64,000 nt of DNA from Proteiniborus ethanoligenes (GCF_900107485.1 NZ_FNQE01000002.1:1-64000); one strand, 5' to 3'; shown: positions 19,757 through 27,946, counted from the stretch's first letter. Notes: generated by a model not told the origin, from the letters alone. Numbers and translations: made by a program.

Positions 19757-21722
19757 TATTGCATATAAGAATATTAAAGGAAATTTCAATAGATATGTAA
19801 TGTATTACTTAAGCAATACTCTTGTAGTTATGGTGTTTTTCATATTTGCAAACTTTATATTTAATCCTACTGTTTCTAACGTAAAGAAATTAGGGATGAA
19901 GGGATTATTAGCTGCTAATACCATGATAGTATGTGAAGTTTTAATATTAGTATTTACTTTTTTGTTCACCTATTATTCAATCTCAAACTTTCTAAAGTCT
20001 AGAGAAAAAGAGTTTGGATTGTTATCCATGTTTGGACTCACTAAGTCAGAAATAAGAAGATATGTAACATATGAAAATTTATTTGTATCCCTTATATCTA
20101 TAATTACAGGACTATTATTAGGAGTACTTTTTTCAAAGCTATTTTTTATGGCTATAACAGTTATTATGACATTAGATGTGGAAGTACCTTTTATGATATC
20201 ATCTAAAGCAGTAGGAATAACAGCACTAAGCTTCATTATATTATTTCAAGGAATAAGCTTTATAGTTACATTTAAGATTAAAAACAATAATATTGTAGAG
20301 CTACTAAAAGGAGCTAGAGTTGCACAATCAGTGCCTAAGTTTTCTGTGCCTAAGACCATTATGGCAGTTCTATTCATTGCTATAGGCTATGGATTAGCAG
20401 TAATCTCAGGCGGCATGATAATTTTAACAATGTTTCCCGTATTGTTTTTTACAGTAGCTGGAACCTACTTTTTATTCTCACAATTTAGTGTATTTGCAAC
20501 TAGCAAGCTTAAGAGGAATAAAAAAATATTTTATAATGGAACCAGTATGATTACATTATCACAGATAATCTACAAGCTAAAGGATAATGCAAAGGTATTA
20601 TTCATAGTATCCATACTTGGAGCAATCACATTAACTGCATCAGCTAGTGTATATTCTGTTCAGCAAAGTATAAAAGCAAAAATACAGCTAAGTCATCCAC
20701 ATGATATAAGCATTATGGAAGTCGGAATAGGTTCAAATGATATGACTATTTTAGAAAAGGTACAAGAAACTCTACAAAAACATGGCAACGAAATAAGTAA
20801 TAAAAATCAGGTTGTATTATTAAAAGCTAAAAATGCTGATAAACCTATTAATGAGAACGACAAGGAGAAAAATCCATATCGTAATCCAAATACTGAAGAC
20901 TTTTATATAATATCTAATAAAGATTATAATATTTTAGCAAATCAATTTAAAAAACCAAATATCACCTTAACTGAAGGTAAGGTTTATGTTAATTCTTATG
21001 AATTTGTAATCATGGGGGCCAAAGATGAAAAACTATTTATTAATAATGAATTTTTAAACTTAAATATAAATGGAGTAGATAATAAACTAAAGCTTGTAGG
21101 CGAAACCGTTGGAGGAGTTATAGATGTAGATAGGAACAAAACTAATATAGCCGTAGTAAGCGATGCTGATTTTGAAAGATTTCAGGCGAGTACTCCGAAG
21201 GAAAAACAAGTTATATACCATGGATATAATATAAAAGACTGGCAAAAGTCAGCTAATGCAGTAATAGAAATAGCAACGATGGTTCCTGAAAATGAAAACA
21301 TTCTTTTTTCACAAAAGATAACAGACTTTGCAGATATAATGCAGACTACGTCACTATTTCTATTTATCGGAACCTTTGTATCAATACTGTTTTTTATAGC
21401 TACAGGCAGTATAATATACTTTAAAATGTTTAATGAAGTTCAAAAGGATAGACAAGAGTTCATATCCTTAAGAAAAATGGGAATGACAGATGGTGAAATG
21501 AAGAAAATCATATCGACACAATCGTTTATCGTATTCTTTTTACCATTCATAGTAACATTCAGCCATGCGTCTTTCGCAATAATAGCTTTAAGCAATTTAC
21601 TATTAGACAACATAACCATATATTTCCTAACCATAGCAGCAATATATCTTGTATTTCAGACCTTCTATTATGTATTCTCCAAGACTATGTATATTAGACA
21701 AATAAGAAATCTAGGAGTTTAA
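19743..21722 (+). CDS. ABC transporter permease, BceB-like FtsX-family
   Basis: A 659-residue membrane protein with about ten helices and a large extracellular domain (about residues 310-520) between helices 7 and 8, the ligand-binding part in BceB proteins. The FtsX-like regions flank this domain (FLKSREKEFGLLSMFGL; DRQEFISLRKMGM). Translation is coupled to the ATPase. The substrate is probably a lipid II-cycle-targeting antibiotic; which one cannot be read. Confidence 0.9.
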   Translation: MTLRDIAYKNIKGNFNRYVMYYLSNTLVVMVFFIFANFIFNPTVSNVKKLGMKGLLAANTMIVCEVLILVFTFLFTYYSISNFLKSREKEFGLLSMFGLTKSEIRRYVTYENLFVSLISIITGLLLGVLFSKLFFMAITVIMTLDVEVPFMISSKAVGITALSFIILFQGISFIVTFKIKNNNIVELLKGARVAQSVPKFSVPKTIMAVLFIAIGYGLAVISGGMIILTMFPVLFFTVAGTYFLFSQFSVFATSKLKRNKKIFYNGTSMITLSQIIYKLKDNAKVLFIVSILGAITLTASASVYSVQQSIKAKIQLSHPHDISIMEVGIGSNDMTILEKVQETLQKHGNEISNKNQVVLLKAKNADKPINENDKEKNPYRNPNTEDFYIISNKDYNILANQFKKPNITLTEGKVYVNSYEFVIMGAKDEKLFINNEFLNLNINGVDNKLKLVGETVGGVIDVDRNKTNIAVVSDADFERFQASTPKEKQVIYHGYNIKDWQKSANAVIEIATMVPENENILFSQKITDFADIMQTTSLFLFIGTFVSILFFIATGSIIYFKMFNEVQKDRQEFISLRKMGMTDGEMKKIISTQSFIVFFLPFIVTFSHASFAIIALSNLLLDNITIYFLTIAAIYLVFQTFYYVFSKTMYIRQIRNLGV

Positions 21723-21728
21723 ACTAGT

Positions 21729-21753
21729 GCCGGGCAAAGTGTCCGGTTTTTTT
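21729..21753 (+). terminator. Terminator after the Bce-like operon
   Basis: CCGG-G-C and G-T-CCGG form a short GC stem followed by seven T. It marks the end of the conserved chromosome before the integron. A TTGACA at 21770-21775 could be the -35 of the former integrase promoter, but no convincing -10 is seen at the right distance. Confidence 0.65.
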
Positions 21754-21836
21754 ATATTTAAATTTTAGATTGACATCATACTAAGTGATTACATGTTTAT
21801 GTAAAATAACTAAAATTGTGGAAGGAAAAGGTTTGA

Positions 21837-22265
21837 ATATGTAGAAGTTATATAGGACATTCAAGAAGATTTATGGAATTTTTAGATAAGAAACCTATGG
21901 ATATTAATAAGGTAGATATAGAGAATTATATGTGCTGTTTGTTAAATGATCATAAAGTAAGCCATTCATATGCAAATAGAGACAGTTTTATTACAGAAAG
22001 GACAGTGCAGAGAATATTTCAAAATGGATGCCAAAAGGCTAAAATCAATAGAAATATGAGTGTACATTGCTTAAGGCATTCATTTGCAGCACATTTATTG
22101 GAAGGAGGTACTGATATTAGATATATACAAGAGTTTTTAGAACATAGTAGTTCAAAAACAACAGAAATTTACATACATGTTACTAAATCATCTATCAGTA
22201 AGATAAAAAGTACATTAGATAAGATAATGGATAGGGTTAATGTGAATGGTAGGCAACATGAATAG
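21837..22265 (+). pseudogene. Integron-type tyrosine recombinase with a large internal deletion
   Basis: The frame runs without stop from 21837 (ATG 21873) to 22265. Residues [18 protein letters not shown] through KVSHSYAN match the N-terminal SAM-like domain of XerD/IntI-type recombinases. The frame then jumps directly to [10 protein letters not shown] and the C-terminal catalytic region: [15 protein letters not shown] (H-x-x-R box), the [12 protein letters not shown] block with the catalytic Tyr, and KSTLDKIM, close to the RSPLD ending of IntI. About 130 residues between, including the first catalytic Arg, are missing, so it should be inactive. It reads toward the cassettes on the same strand. 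Confidence 0.8.
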
Positions 22266-22339
22266 ATTGAAGAGGATGTCGTGATATTTGCTAATTTACA
22301 TAGATTAGCGACACTACGTCGGAGATTTATAAGTTATGT
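22262..22339 (+). other. Candidate attI / first recombination site
   Basis: The segment directly after the integrase remnant ends in AAGTTATGTG, where GTTATGT (22333-22339) fits the integron core site and aligns with the R' boxes of the array. Upstream, CTAAT...ATTAG and TGTCG...CGACA form an imperfect inverted repeat (22278-22312). It lacks the ATTTGCG...CGCAAAT arms and long palindrome of the attC family, as expected of attI. The first cassette gene starts 42 bp later. Confidence 0.5.
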
Positions 22340-22374
22340 GACAGGCTAAATATTGGAGGGGCAGGGGTGAGTTT

Positions 22375-22880
22375 TTGAAGGTAGCGTTTTTAGATAGGGA
22401 TGGAACAATTATAGAGGATTATGAGGACGAGCTATGGAGAAATAAAACAGAGCCAATTTTTTTAAGTGGTTCACTAGAGGCACTTGAAAAGATAAAACGA
22501 AAGGGTTATGAAATTATTATTATAACAAATCAGTATTTAATAGATGAAAAAATTATTTCAATACAACAATATCAAGATTTTACGAATAAATTCATAAAAA
22601 AATAAAAGACAATGGGATTGAAATATTAGATATTTTTTATTGCCCTCATTCTAGAGAATCAAATTGTAGTTGCATGAAGCCAAAAGATGGTTTAGTAAAA
22701 AAGGCATTAGAGAAATATCCTGAAATAGATTTAAAGGATTGTTTTATTGTAGGAGATTCCTTATGCGATGTTGAACTAGGAGAAAGACTAGGGATAAAGA
22801 CGTTTGGTATAGGGGTAGGAAAAAAAGAAGGAGAAGCATTAATTATTGATTCATTGGGAGATGTAGTCAGGTATTTATAG
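22375..22880 (+). pseudogene. HAD-superfamily (HisB/GmhB-type) phosphatase, frameshifted
   Basis: The first part (to 22605) carries the HAD nucleophile motif FLDRDGTI and the ITNQ motif II. Translation then stops in an A7 run (22586-22592). In another frame it continues with KDNGIEILDIFYCPH, a Cys/His zinc motif CPHSRESNCSCMKP, and the motif IV DSLCDVELG. One added A would restore a full-length GmhB-like heptose-bisphosphatase or histidinol-phosphatase type enzyme of about 168 residues. First cassette of the array, ending in the attC at 22897. Confidence 0.7.
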
Positions 22881-22896
22881 TGGAAAAAGGCCCATC

Positions 22897-23042
22897 ACAT
22901 AACATGCTATTTGCGTAAAGGTGCACGGGGCGCAATCTTAGGACGAAGTGCACCACATCCCTTCACTGGGAGCGAAGCTCCACCAAGTGGGTCTATCTTT
23001 CGGGTTCGGTTCAGGGACGTCGCAAATACTGTGACGTTAGAT
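22897..23042 (+). repeat. attC site 1 (complete)
   Basis: R'' ACATAAC (22897-22903), L'' arm TATTTGCG, a centre with GGTGCAC/GTGCACC and GGAGCGAAGCTCC hairpins, L' arm CGTCGCAAATA, and R' GTTAGAT (23036-23042). Outer arms ATTTGCG/CGCAAAT are complementary. Length 146 bp. Recombination would fall after G 23036. Confidence 0.85.
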
Positions 23043-23086
23043 GAAATGACTGGCAGAGTTTTTATGGTTGTAAGGAGGGAATTCAT

Positions 23087-23800
23087 ATGTGGAAAACAAG
23101 GGAAACAAAAAATTATATATTTCATTATCATGAAAATTCCTATGCTGAACAAGATATTATCAAAATTATTGAGACACAAGAAAATTGCTATGAATATATA
23201 TGTGAGGTTTTAGACGTCAAGTTAAATAAGAAGTTAAACTATTTTCTTTGCGATTCACCAGTTGAGGTAGGTAAATTATACGGAGATAATGAGCCTTGTA
23301 ATGGATTTGCGAGAATGCCTGATGGAATCTATGCAGTTTATAATGATCAGATTAAATGTATTGGTTATCATGAGGACGCTCATATTATTTCGTACAATAC
23401 TTTATCAAGACCACCTCAAAATTTTATCCGAGAAGGTCTAGCAATGTTTTTTGATAAAACATGGTGGGGCATATCCAATTTTGCTTGGGTAGCTTATTTC
23501 ATAGAAAACAATAAATTGCCTAGATTATGCGACGTAATAGAGAATATAAATTTCCATGAATATAGTTGTACTATTACATACCCTTTATCAGGTGCATTTA
23601 CTGAATATATTATTTCTAGTTTTGGAATCGAAAAATATAAAGAATTTTATAAAAGTTTGGATGAGAACTTTAACTCTTGTTTTCAAGAGACGTTTGGAAT
23701 ATCTTTTGATGAAGCAGAATCGAAATTTATAAAGTATATTAATAACATTGATATTAACAAGGATATTTTTAAAATAATTGAAACAGAATTAGAAGAGTGA
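23087..23800 (+). CDS. HExxH-type putative metallopeptidase (cassette gene)
   Basis: A 237-residue protein without signal peptide. YHEDAH at residues 94-99 is an HExxH zinc-binding helix and REGLAM (115-120) supplies a third-ligand Glu 17 residues on, the spacing of gluzincins of the peptidase MA type. The substrate is unknown; no toxin or immunity context is visible. ATG 23087 follows AAGGAGGGAATT. It is the only gene of cassette 2, between attC 1 and attC 2. Confidence 0.65.
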   Translation: MWKTRETKNYIFHYHENSYAEQDIIKIIETQENCYEYICEVLDVKLNKKLNYFLCDSPVEVGKLYGDNEPCNGFARMPDGIYAVYNDQIKCIGYHEDAHIISYNTLSRPPQNFIREGLAMFFDKTWWGISNFAWVAYFIENNKLPRLCDVIENINFHEYSCTITYPLSGAFTEYIISSFGIEKYKEFYKSLDENFNSCFQETFGISFDEAESKFIKYINNIDINKDIFKIIETELEE

Positions 23801-23829
23801 AGGCTCTGGATGAACCAAGACGTCACTTC

Positions 23830-23975
23830 ATCTAACAAAATATTTGCATAGGGGTGCACTTGGGCAAGTTTTTGGAGTGTTGTGCACTACATCCCTTCAC
23901 CGGGAGCGAAGCTCCTCCAATGGGTCTATCTTTAAGGTCTGGTTCAGGGACGTCGCAAATACGAGGACGTTATAG
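23830..23975 (+). repeat. attC site 2 (complete)
   Basis: R'' CATCTAAC (ends 23836), L'' ATATTTGC, GAGCGAAGCTC mini-hairpin, L' GTCGCAAATA, R' GTTATAG (23969-23975). 146 bp. The base after the usual GCG is altered (GCATAGGGGTGCAC). It is followed by the conserved cassette leader. Confidence 0.85.
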
Positions 23976-24028
23976 GAAATGATGATATCGGAGCAGTTCT
24001 TCGGGGATTCTGTTTGAAAAGCATTAAA
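23969..24028 (+). repeat. Conserved cassette 5' leader, copy 1
   Basis: Directly after R', AGGAAATGATGATATCGG, then GCAGTTCTTCGGGG and GTTTGAAAA. Near-identical blocks follow R' at 36874 and 42618, and weaker ones at 25746, 27690, 33639 and 35831, although the genes behind them are unrelated. Confidence 0.6.
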
Positions 24029-24072
24029 AAGATAGAGTTACTAATAAGTTTCATAGAAAGGAGTGAAAATAT

Positions 24073-24306
24073 ATGAAGAACATTGTTAAAAAAATGGCGT
24101 ACAGTATATTGAGAATTTTAAATGATGATTCTGGAAAGCTTATAAAAGGAGAAGCTGCGATAGTATTTTTAGCTTTTTTAGGTATATACGCTTTATATGA
24201 TTTTATTAATGGTGGCGGAAAAGTGTTTTTACATGTTTTTTTACCGACTTTAGGAATATCTGTAGTTCTAACAATTGGAGCTTATTTTTTTAATAATCAC
24301 TTATAA
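24073..24306 (+). CDS. Small membrane protein (cassette gene)
   Basis: A 77-residue protein with two hydrophobic helices (about 27-45 and 50-72) after a basic amphipathic N-terminus. ATG 24073 follows AAAGGAGTG. No family recognised. Small integral membrane proteins are common among integron cassettes. The 410 bp between its stop and the next attC hold no other credible gene. Confidence 0.55.
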   Translation: MKNIVKKMAYSILRILNDDSGKLIKGEAAIVFLAFLGIYALYDFINGGGKVFLHVFLPTLGISVVLTIGAYFFNNHL

Positions 24307-24719
24307 ACCTTGACTAGGTTTAATACCTAACCTTTTATAATACAGAAATAAATAAGAAAATAGAACTATGTATTTAATATTTAACTTTTGTTAGTATTTA
24401 ATATTTAACTTTTGTTATACATATATAAAATCAAAATAGGTATATTTCACAAAAATTAAGCATGGTACAATTTTACAACCTGTATTAATTAACAGCTACA
24501 CATAAATATAAAACGAGACTAAGAACTATATCATGCACAACTACTAACATTTTAAATCAAATTTATCTTACTGTCTTAGGCTTACCGCTTAGTGAAAGTA
24601 AAGAAATTAACTTTATATCTTTATAAGGCGTTCTTGATGCCAATATATAACTTTATTATAAGCCAAGACATATGTTTTTATTATGCGAGGTTTATAGGTA
24701 TTGAGGACATCATCACTTC
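24307..24719 (+). other. Gene-poor 3' part of a cassette with a 24-bp tandem repeat
   Basis: No reading frame with a ribosome site is seen. GTATTTAATATTTAAC + TTTTGTTA occurs twice head-to-tail at 24370-24393 and 24394-24417. The end (24685-24719) carries the conserved trailer (TTATAGGTATTGAGGAC, then CATCACTTCC) that precedes R'' in several cassettes. The rest is AT-rich and looks like decayed coding or spacer DNA. Confidence 0.5.
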
Positions 24720-24864
24720 CTATAACAATATATTTGCGTAAAGGTGCACGGGGGAGCAAGCCTAGGGCAATGTGCACCACATCCCTTCGCTGTGAGCAAA
24801 GCACCACTAAGGGGTCAATCTTTGGGGTTCAGCTCAGGCACGTCGCAAATACGGGACGTTATGC
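24720..24864 (+). repeat. attC site 3 (complete)
   Basis: R'' CTATAAC (24720-24726), L'' ATATTTGCG, GGTGCAC/GTGCACC helix, L' CGTCGCAAATA, R' GTTATGC (24858-24864). The internal mini-hairpin is degenerate (GAGCAAAGCACC). Confidence 0.85.
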
Positions 24865-24961
24865 AACAGATAACTTGTTTAGAAAATTCAGAATTGTATA
24901 ATTTACTATAAAAGATATGATATAATTAAATTACGATATACGAAAGTAGGTTGGCGAGAGC

Positions 24962-25438
24962 ATGAAGATTTATTTTGATATGAACATATTTAATAGGATT
25001 TTTGATGATCAAACTCAAGCTAGAGTGCGATTTGAATCTATGGCTATTGATATATTGTTTGAACTTATTGAGAAAGGACAATATATTTTAACATGGTCTT
25101 TCATGCTAGATTACGAAAATAGCAAAAATCCATTTACTGATAGAAAAACACATATCCAATCAATTTCTACTTTGTGCAAAGAAATTATTATGCCCCATAA
25201 TGATATTAGATTAATAGCAAAAAATATAGTTGAAAAATCGAATGCTAAAGAAAAGGATGCGTTACATCTTGCATGTGCAATATATAATGGGTGTGAGTAT
25301 TTTATTACATGTGATGATAAGTTCATTAAAACAATCATTAGGAATAAAAACAAGTTAGAAGAAGTATTAGGGAATATAAGGTTGTTTAGTCCTATAGATT
25401 TTCTTAGAAAGGAGATGGAAATTGATGTCATTGAATGA
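24962..25438 (+). CDS. PIN-domain protein, putative toxin (cassette gene)
   Basis: A 158-residue protein with the PIN acidic residues: D6 in YFDMNIF, D99 in KEKDALHLA, and D118/D119 in ITCDDKF. PIN toxins are RNases that cleave tRNA, rRNA or mRNA. It overlaps the following 75-codon gene by 14 bp, suggesting a toxin-first toxin-antitoxin operon. A TATGATATAATTAA promoter-like element lies at 24914-24927, the same as upstream of the ParE module, giving the cassette its own expression. Confidence 0.75.
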   Translation: MKIYFDMNIFNRIFDDQTQARVRFESMAIDILFELIEKGQYILTWSFMLDYENSKNPFTDRKTHIQSISTLCKEIIMPHNDIRLIAKNIVEKSNAKEKDALHLACAIYNGCEYFITCDDKFIKTIIRNKNKLEEVLGNIRLFSPIDFLRKEMEIDVIE

Positions 25439-25652
25439 GAGGTTAAAGTTTACAGATAAAGAAATAATTGAGAAAGGTTCAAGGGTATTGATAAAAGAAC
25501 TTGGTTATTCAGGATTTTTAAGATTTATTCGTCAGGTTGAAAGCAGTAGTAAAGAAGATTATTTAAATATCGATAAAGAAATATTTAAAGACATGTCTGT
25601 AGATGATATTTTTGAAGAAGCTAAAGAACACTGGGAGAATAGAGAGTCTTAA
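25425..25652 (+). CDS. Small acidic protein, putative antitoxin partner of the PIN protein
   Basis: A 75-residue, charged protein (EDYLNIDKEIFKDMSVDDIFEEAKEHW) with no recognised domain; its size and translational coupling to the PIN gene suggest an antitoxin. ATG 25425 follows AAAGGAGATGG inside the PIN gene. The C-terminal acidic helix could wrap the toxin. The assignment rests on context only. Confidence 0.55.
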   Translation: MSLNERLKFTDKEIIEKGSRVLIKELGYSGFLRFIRQVESSSKEDYLNIDKEIFKDMSVDDIFEEAKEHWENRES

Positions 25653-25674
25653 AATTGTATATAAAAAATCCGTC

Positions 25675-25752
25675 GCATAACAGAGGCTTAGCAACATCGG
25701 GGAGAAATAATCTAGGGAAAGTCCGATGTCGCTAAGCCTCAAAACGTTAGAA
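25675..25752 (+). repeat. attC site 4 (complete, short variant)
   Basis: Only 78 bp. R'' GCATAAC (ends 25681), arm AGAGGCTTAGC against GCTAAGCCTC, inner ACATCGG/CCGATGT, R' GTTAGAA (25746-25752). The sequence differs entirely from the array's 146-bp family, but the palindromic architecture and core boxes are the same, so this cassette probably came from another array. Confidence 0.85.
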
Positions 25753-25873
25753 GACAGCATTATGCCGGGATAGTTGTTTTGGGCTTCATTTGAAAAGATA
25801 TGGGGAGACGCAGGAACAATAAATATTCCATTTCATATTTCATTGACGTGTATGGAAAGGAGGAATAATAAAG

Positions 25874-26308
25874 ATGGTAAAGAAGTTGTTAACAATAGGG
25901 ATTCTTTTAACAATTCTATTATCTTTAATATCAGGGTGTGCTAATACTCCTAATTTAACATATTCAGAAGTAACAACCGAAAAATTGAATAAAAGGGTTG
26001 CTAAGTTTATCACAGATCATGAACTTTCAAATGGTATCTACATTTTTTATAATAATGAAAAGGAAATTTATTTATTTTTAAACAATAAAAATGTAAAGCA
26101 AGGAGATAAGGCAGGATTTTATAAGGATGTCGTGGTTGAGGATAAAGGAGATACAATTGCAATCTCATTCAATGAATATTATACAAATGATTATTCTAAT
26201 GTTGAGAGGAATAGATTGGTTTATAGAATAAAAGTAAATAAGGATTTTGAGTACCTTAAAGTTTATAAAAACGGGAAAGAAACATATATTGATGTTGTGG
26301 GCAGCTAG
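25874..26308 (+). CDS. Putative lipoprotein (cassette gene)
   Basis: A 144-residue protein with a lipoprotein signal: basic N-terminus, hydrophobic stretch, and lipobox LISGC with Cys 21. The remainder is a polar, probably beta-rich domain without recognised family. ATG 25874 follows AAAGGAGGAA. The leader upstream (25746-25800) is a weaker copy of the conserved cassette leader (GGGATAGTTGTTTTGGG). Confidence 0.6.
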   Translation: MVKKLLTIGILLTILLSLISGCANTPNLTYSEVTTEKLNKRVAKFITDHELSNGIYIFYNNEKEIYLFLNNKNVKQGDKAGFYKDVVVEDKGDTIAISFNEYYTNDYSNVERNRLVYRIKVNKDFEYLKVYKNGKETYIDVVGS

Positions 26309-26366
26309 AGTATAACTTTCTATAATTGGGGTTATTGAGAGAAGAAACTACATAGGTTATGCCATC

Positions 26367-26511
26367 TTCTAACAAAATATTTGCGCAAGGGTGCACTAGG
26401 GCACAATCCTAGGGCGATGTGCACCACATCCCTTCACCGGGAGCAAAGCTCCGCCAGGAGGTCTATCTCTGGGGTCCGGTTCAGGGGCGTCGCAAATACG
26501 GAACGTTAGCG
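26367..26511 (+). repeat. attC site 5 (complete, near-consensus)
   Basis: R'' TTCTAAC (26367-26373), ATATTTGCGCAAGGGTGCAC, CTAGG/CCTAG inner helix, GTGCACC, GGAGCAAAGCTCC hairpin, L' GTCGCAAATAC, R' GTTAGCG (26505-26511). A good reference copy for the family. Confidence 0.9.
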
Positions 26512-26593
26512 GACAGACTGAAAAGGCTTTGTGAATTTGTGAATTTTATAGGAAAATATTTGAATATTAGTGAATTATAAAGGTGGTTTATGA

Positions 26594-26599
26594 TATAAT
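26594..26599 (+). promoter_or_regulatory. Extended -10 of the ParE-type toxin-antitoxin cassette
   Basis: TGATATAAT with TG one base before TATAAT, 38 nt before the antitoxin start. The duplicated cassette has TGATACAAT at the corresponding place (34378-34386), a likely weaker version. Confidence 0.45.
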
Positions 26600-26636
26600 T
26601 AAGTTAGAAACTTACATTTGAAATGGGGTGGATAAT

Positions 26637-26816
26637 TTGAGTTATGCTAAGGATGATGCTAGAAAGATAATTGAGAGTTTACCTGAACACGCTACATGGG
26701 ACGATATTATGTATCAATTCTACGTAAAGAAGAAAATAACAGATTCATTAGATGCTGCAGAAGAAGGAAGAATTATGACCCATGAAGATGTAAGGAAGAG
26801 AGTTATGAAGAAATGA
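26637..26816 (+). CDS. Antitoxin of a ParE/RelE-type module, copy 1 (cassette gene)
   Basis: A 59-residue protein (SYAKDDARKIIESLPEHATW, then DDIMYQFYVKKKI) followed after a 4-bp overlap by a ParE-like toxin. TTG 26637 is preferred because it is conserved in the second copy at 34424 and both follow ATGGGGTG; the GTG at 26628 is not equally placed. The sequence resembles short antitoxins widespread beside ParE toxins in anaerobes. It should neutralise the toxin and repress the pair. Confidence 0.75.
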   Translation: MSYAKDDARKIIESLPEHATWDDIMYQFYVKKKITDSLDAAEEGRIMTHEDVRKRVMKK

Positions 26817-27112
26817 GGATAAGATGGACTGAACCAGCAGTTATTGATTTAGAGAATATTAGAGATTATATATCAAGAGACTCAGAATATTACGGATTAA
26901 TTGTAGTAGAAAGAATTTTCGATGCTGTTGAAAAGCTATCGAGGTTTCCTAACATTGGGAGAGAAGTTTCAGAGATAAATAATCCTAATATTAGAGAAAT
27001 ACTACTTAACAATTATCGTATTATTTATAAAGTAGATGAGGACTATATACTAATTTTAATAATTGTACATGGAGCAAGAGATTTAAAAAATATGAAACCT
27101 TGGGAATTTTGA
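26813..27112 (+). CDS. RelE/ParE-family toxin, copy 1 (cassette gene)
   Basis: A 99-residue protein with ParE hallmarks: RWTEPAVIDLENIRDYI at the N-terminus, SRFPNIGREV in the middle, and YRIIYKVDEDYILILIIVHGARD at the C-terminal strand. ParE/RelE proteins poison gyrase or cleave mRNA; the sequence does not decide which. Toxin-antitoxin cassettes stabilise integron arrays because loss releases the toxin. It is 96-97% identical to copy 2. Confidence 0.85.
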   Translation: MRIRWTEPAVIDLENIRDYISRDSEYYGLIVVERIFDAVEKLSRFPNIGREVSEINNPNIREILLNNYRIIYKVDEDYILILIIVHGARDLKNMKPWEF

Positions 27113-27175
27113 TAGAAGTTCTTGAGGTTTTTTTGTTGGGTAAGTTTTTGTAATGGGAAATTGGCATCGTCCATC

Positions 27176-27286
27176 CGATAACAATGTATTTGCGAGAGGG
27201 TGCACTCGGGCACAAGCCTAGGGCGTTATGTACCACATCCCTTCACCGGGAGCAGAGCTCCACCAAGGGGTTTAGCTTTAGGGTCG
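27176..27286 (+). repeat. attC site 6 (3' end lost)
   Basis: R'' CGATAAC (ends 27182), ATGTATTTGCG, GGTGCAC helix and GAGCAGAGCTCC hairpin are intact. The site breaks off after AGGGTCG where other copies go on to L' and R'. The intact duplicate at 34963 shows what is missing. The following cassette is therefore fused to this one and could not be excised alone. Confidence 0.8.
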
Positions 27287-27340
27287 TGGGTTTAAAAGCA
27301 TTTGATTTAAAGAAACTTTTGTTATATTTTGGAGGATATT

Positions 27341-27514
27341 ATGACAAGGTTATTTATAACGAGACATGGACAAACAGAATGGAACTTAGAAGGCAGAATG
27401 CAAGGACAAAAGGATTCAAAACTTACTGAACTAGGAGAAATACAAGCAGAGTGGCTTGGAGAGAGATTGAATGAAGAAAAAATAGATATTATTATTGAAG
27501 AGAAGACAATATGA
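27341..27514 (+). pseudogene. Histidine-phosphatase (phosphoglycerate-mutase-like) N-terminal fragment
   Basis: ATG 27341 follows TTGGAGGA and opens the phosphohistidine motif RLFITRHGQTEWN, followed by the ELGEIQAEWLGERL helix. After about 57 residues the frame ends (IIIEEKTI) where the family continues with the second catalytic segment (normal length about 200). It is a truncated remnant; the truncation lies 33 bp before the next attC. Confidence 0.7.
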
Positions 27515-27547
27515 TAAAAAATATGCTGGGGTCTTTGTGAGGACTCC

Positions 27548-27696
27548 ACACAACACTGTTTTTACACAAGGGTGCACAGGAGCAAGTTTTTGGGAAAAGT
27601 CAGGTGCACCACATCCCTTCACCGGGAACGAAGCTCCACCAGAGGGTCTATCTTTGAGGTCCGGTTCAGGGACGTCGCAAACACGAAACGTTAGGC
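27548..27696 (+). repeat. attC site 7 (complete)
   Basis: R'' CACACAAC (ends 27554), L'' altered to TTTACAC, GGTGCAC/GTGCACC, GAACGAAGCTCC, L' GTCGCAAACAC, R' GTTAGGC (27690-27696). The L'' arm change (GCG to ACA) is not compensated in L', so its fold is weaker. Confidence 0.8.
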
Positions 27697-27787
27697 GACA
27701 TCCCAATATCAGAGCAGTACTCTGGAGAGATTTCTTTAGTTAAATATTAGTAGCGAAATATAAACTATTAAAAAGGGTGAAATTGTT

Positions 27788-27946
27788 TTGAAAAAAGAAA
27801 ATTCAATATTTGTTTTTCTTGTTATATGGTGTGCTTTAGTACTTACCTATTTTACAATATGGAAAAATAACAGGTTTATTCTGATTTCAACCAATGTACT
27901 TATACTTGTAAAATTGTATTTAGATTATAAACATAATAAAAAGTAA
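27788..27946 (+). CDS. 52-residue two-helix membrane protein (cassette gene)
   Basis: TTG 27788 follows AAAAGGGTG. The protein has helix 1 (about IFVFLVIWCALVLTYFTIW, residues 7-25) and helix 2 (FILISTNVLILVKLYL, 30-45), ending in a basic tail HNKK. It is too short for routine gene callers. No family recognised. It shares its cassette with the downstream phosphotransferase, since no attC separates them, so this cassette carries two genes. Confidence 0.5.
   Translation: MKKENSIFVFLVIWCALVLTYFTIWKNNRFILISTNVLILVKLYLDYKHNKK

Noticed and set aside
22907-23213. ORFs inside attC sites on both strands, e.g. 22907-23179 minus, 24701-24901 plus, 27184-27429 plus, 27495-27743 plus, 29051-29302 plus, 34830-35144 minus
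   Set aside because: They translate the palindrome itself (recurring LPVKGCGA or KPRAMCTTSL peptides) and lack ribosome sites.
24525-24605. Possible extra attC (ACTACTAAC ... CCGCTTAGTG)
   Set aside because: The segment between the boxes shows no useful inverted complementarity.
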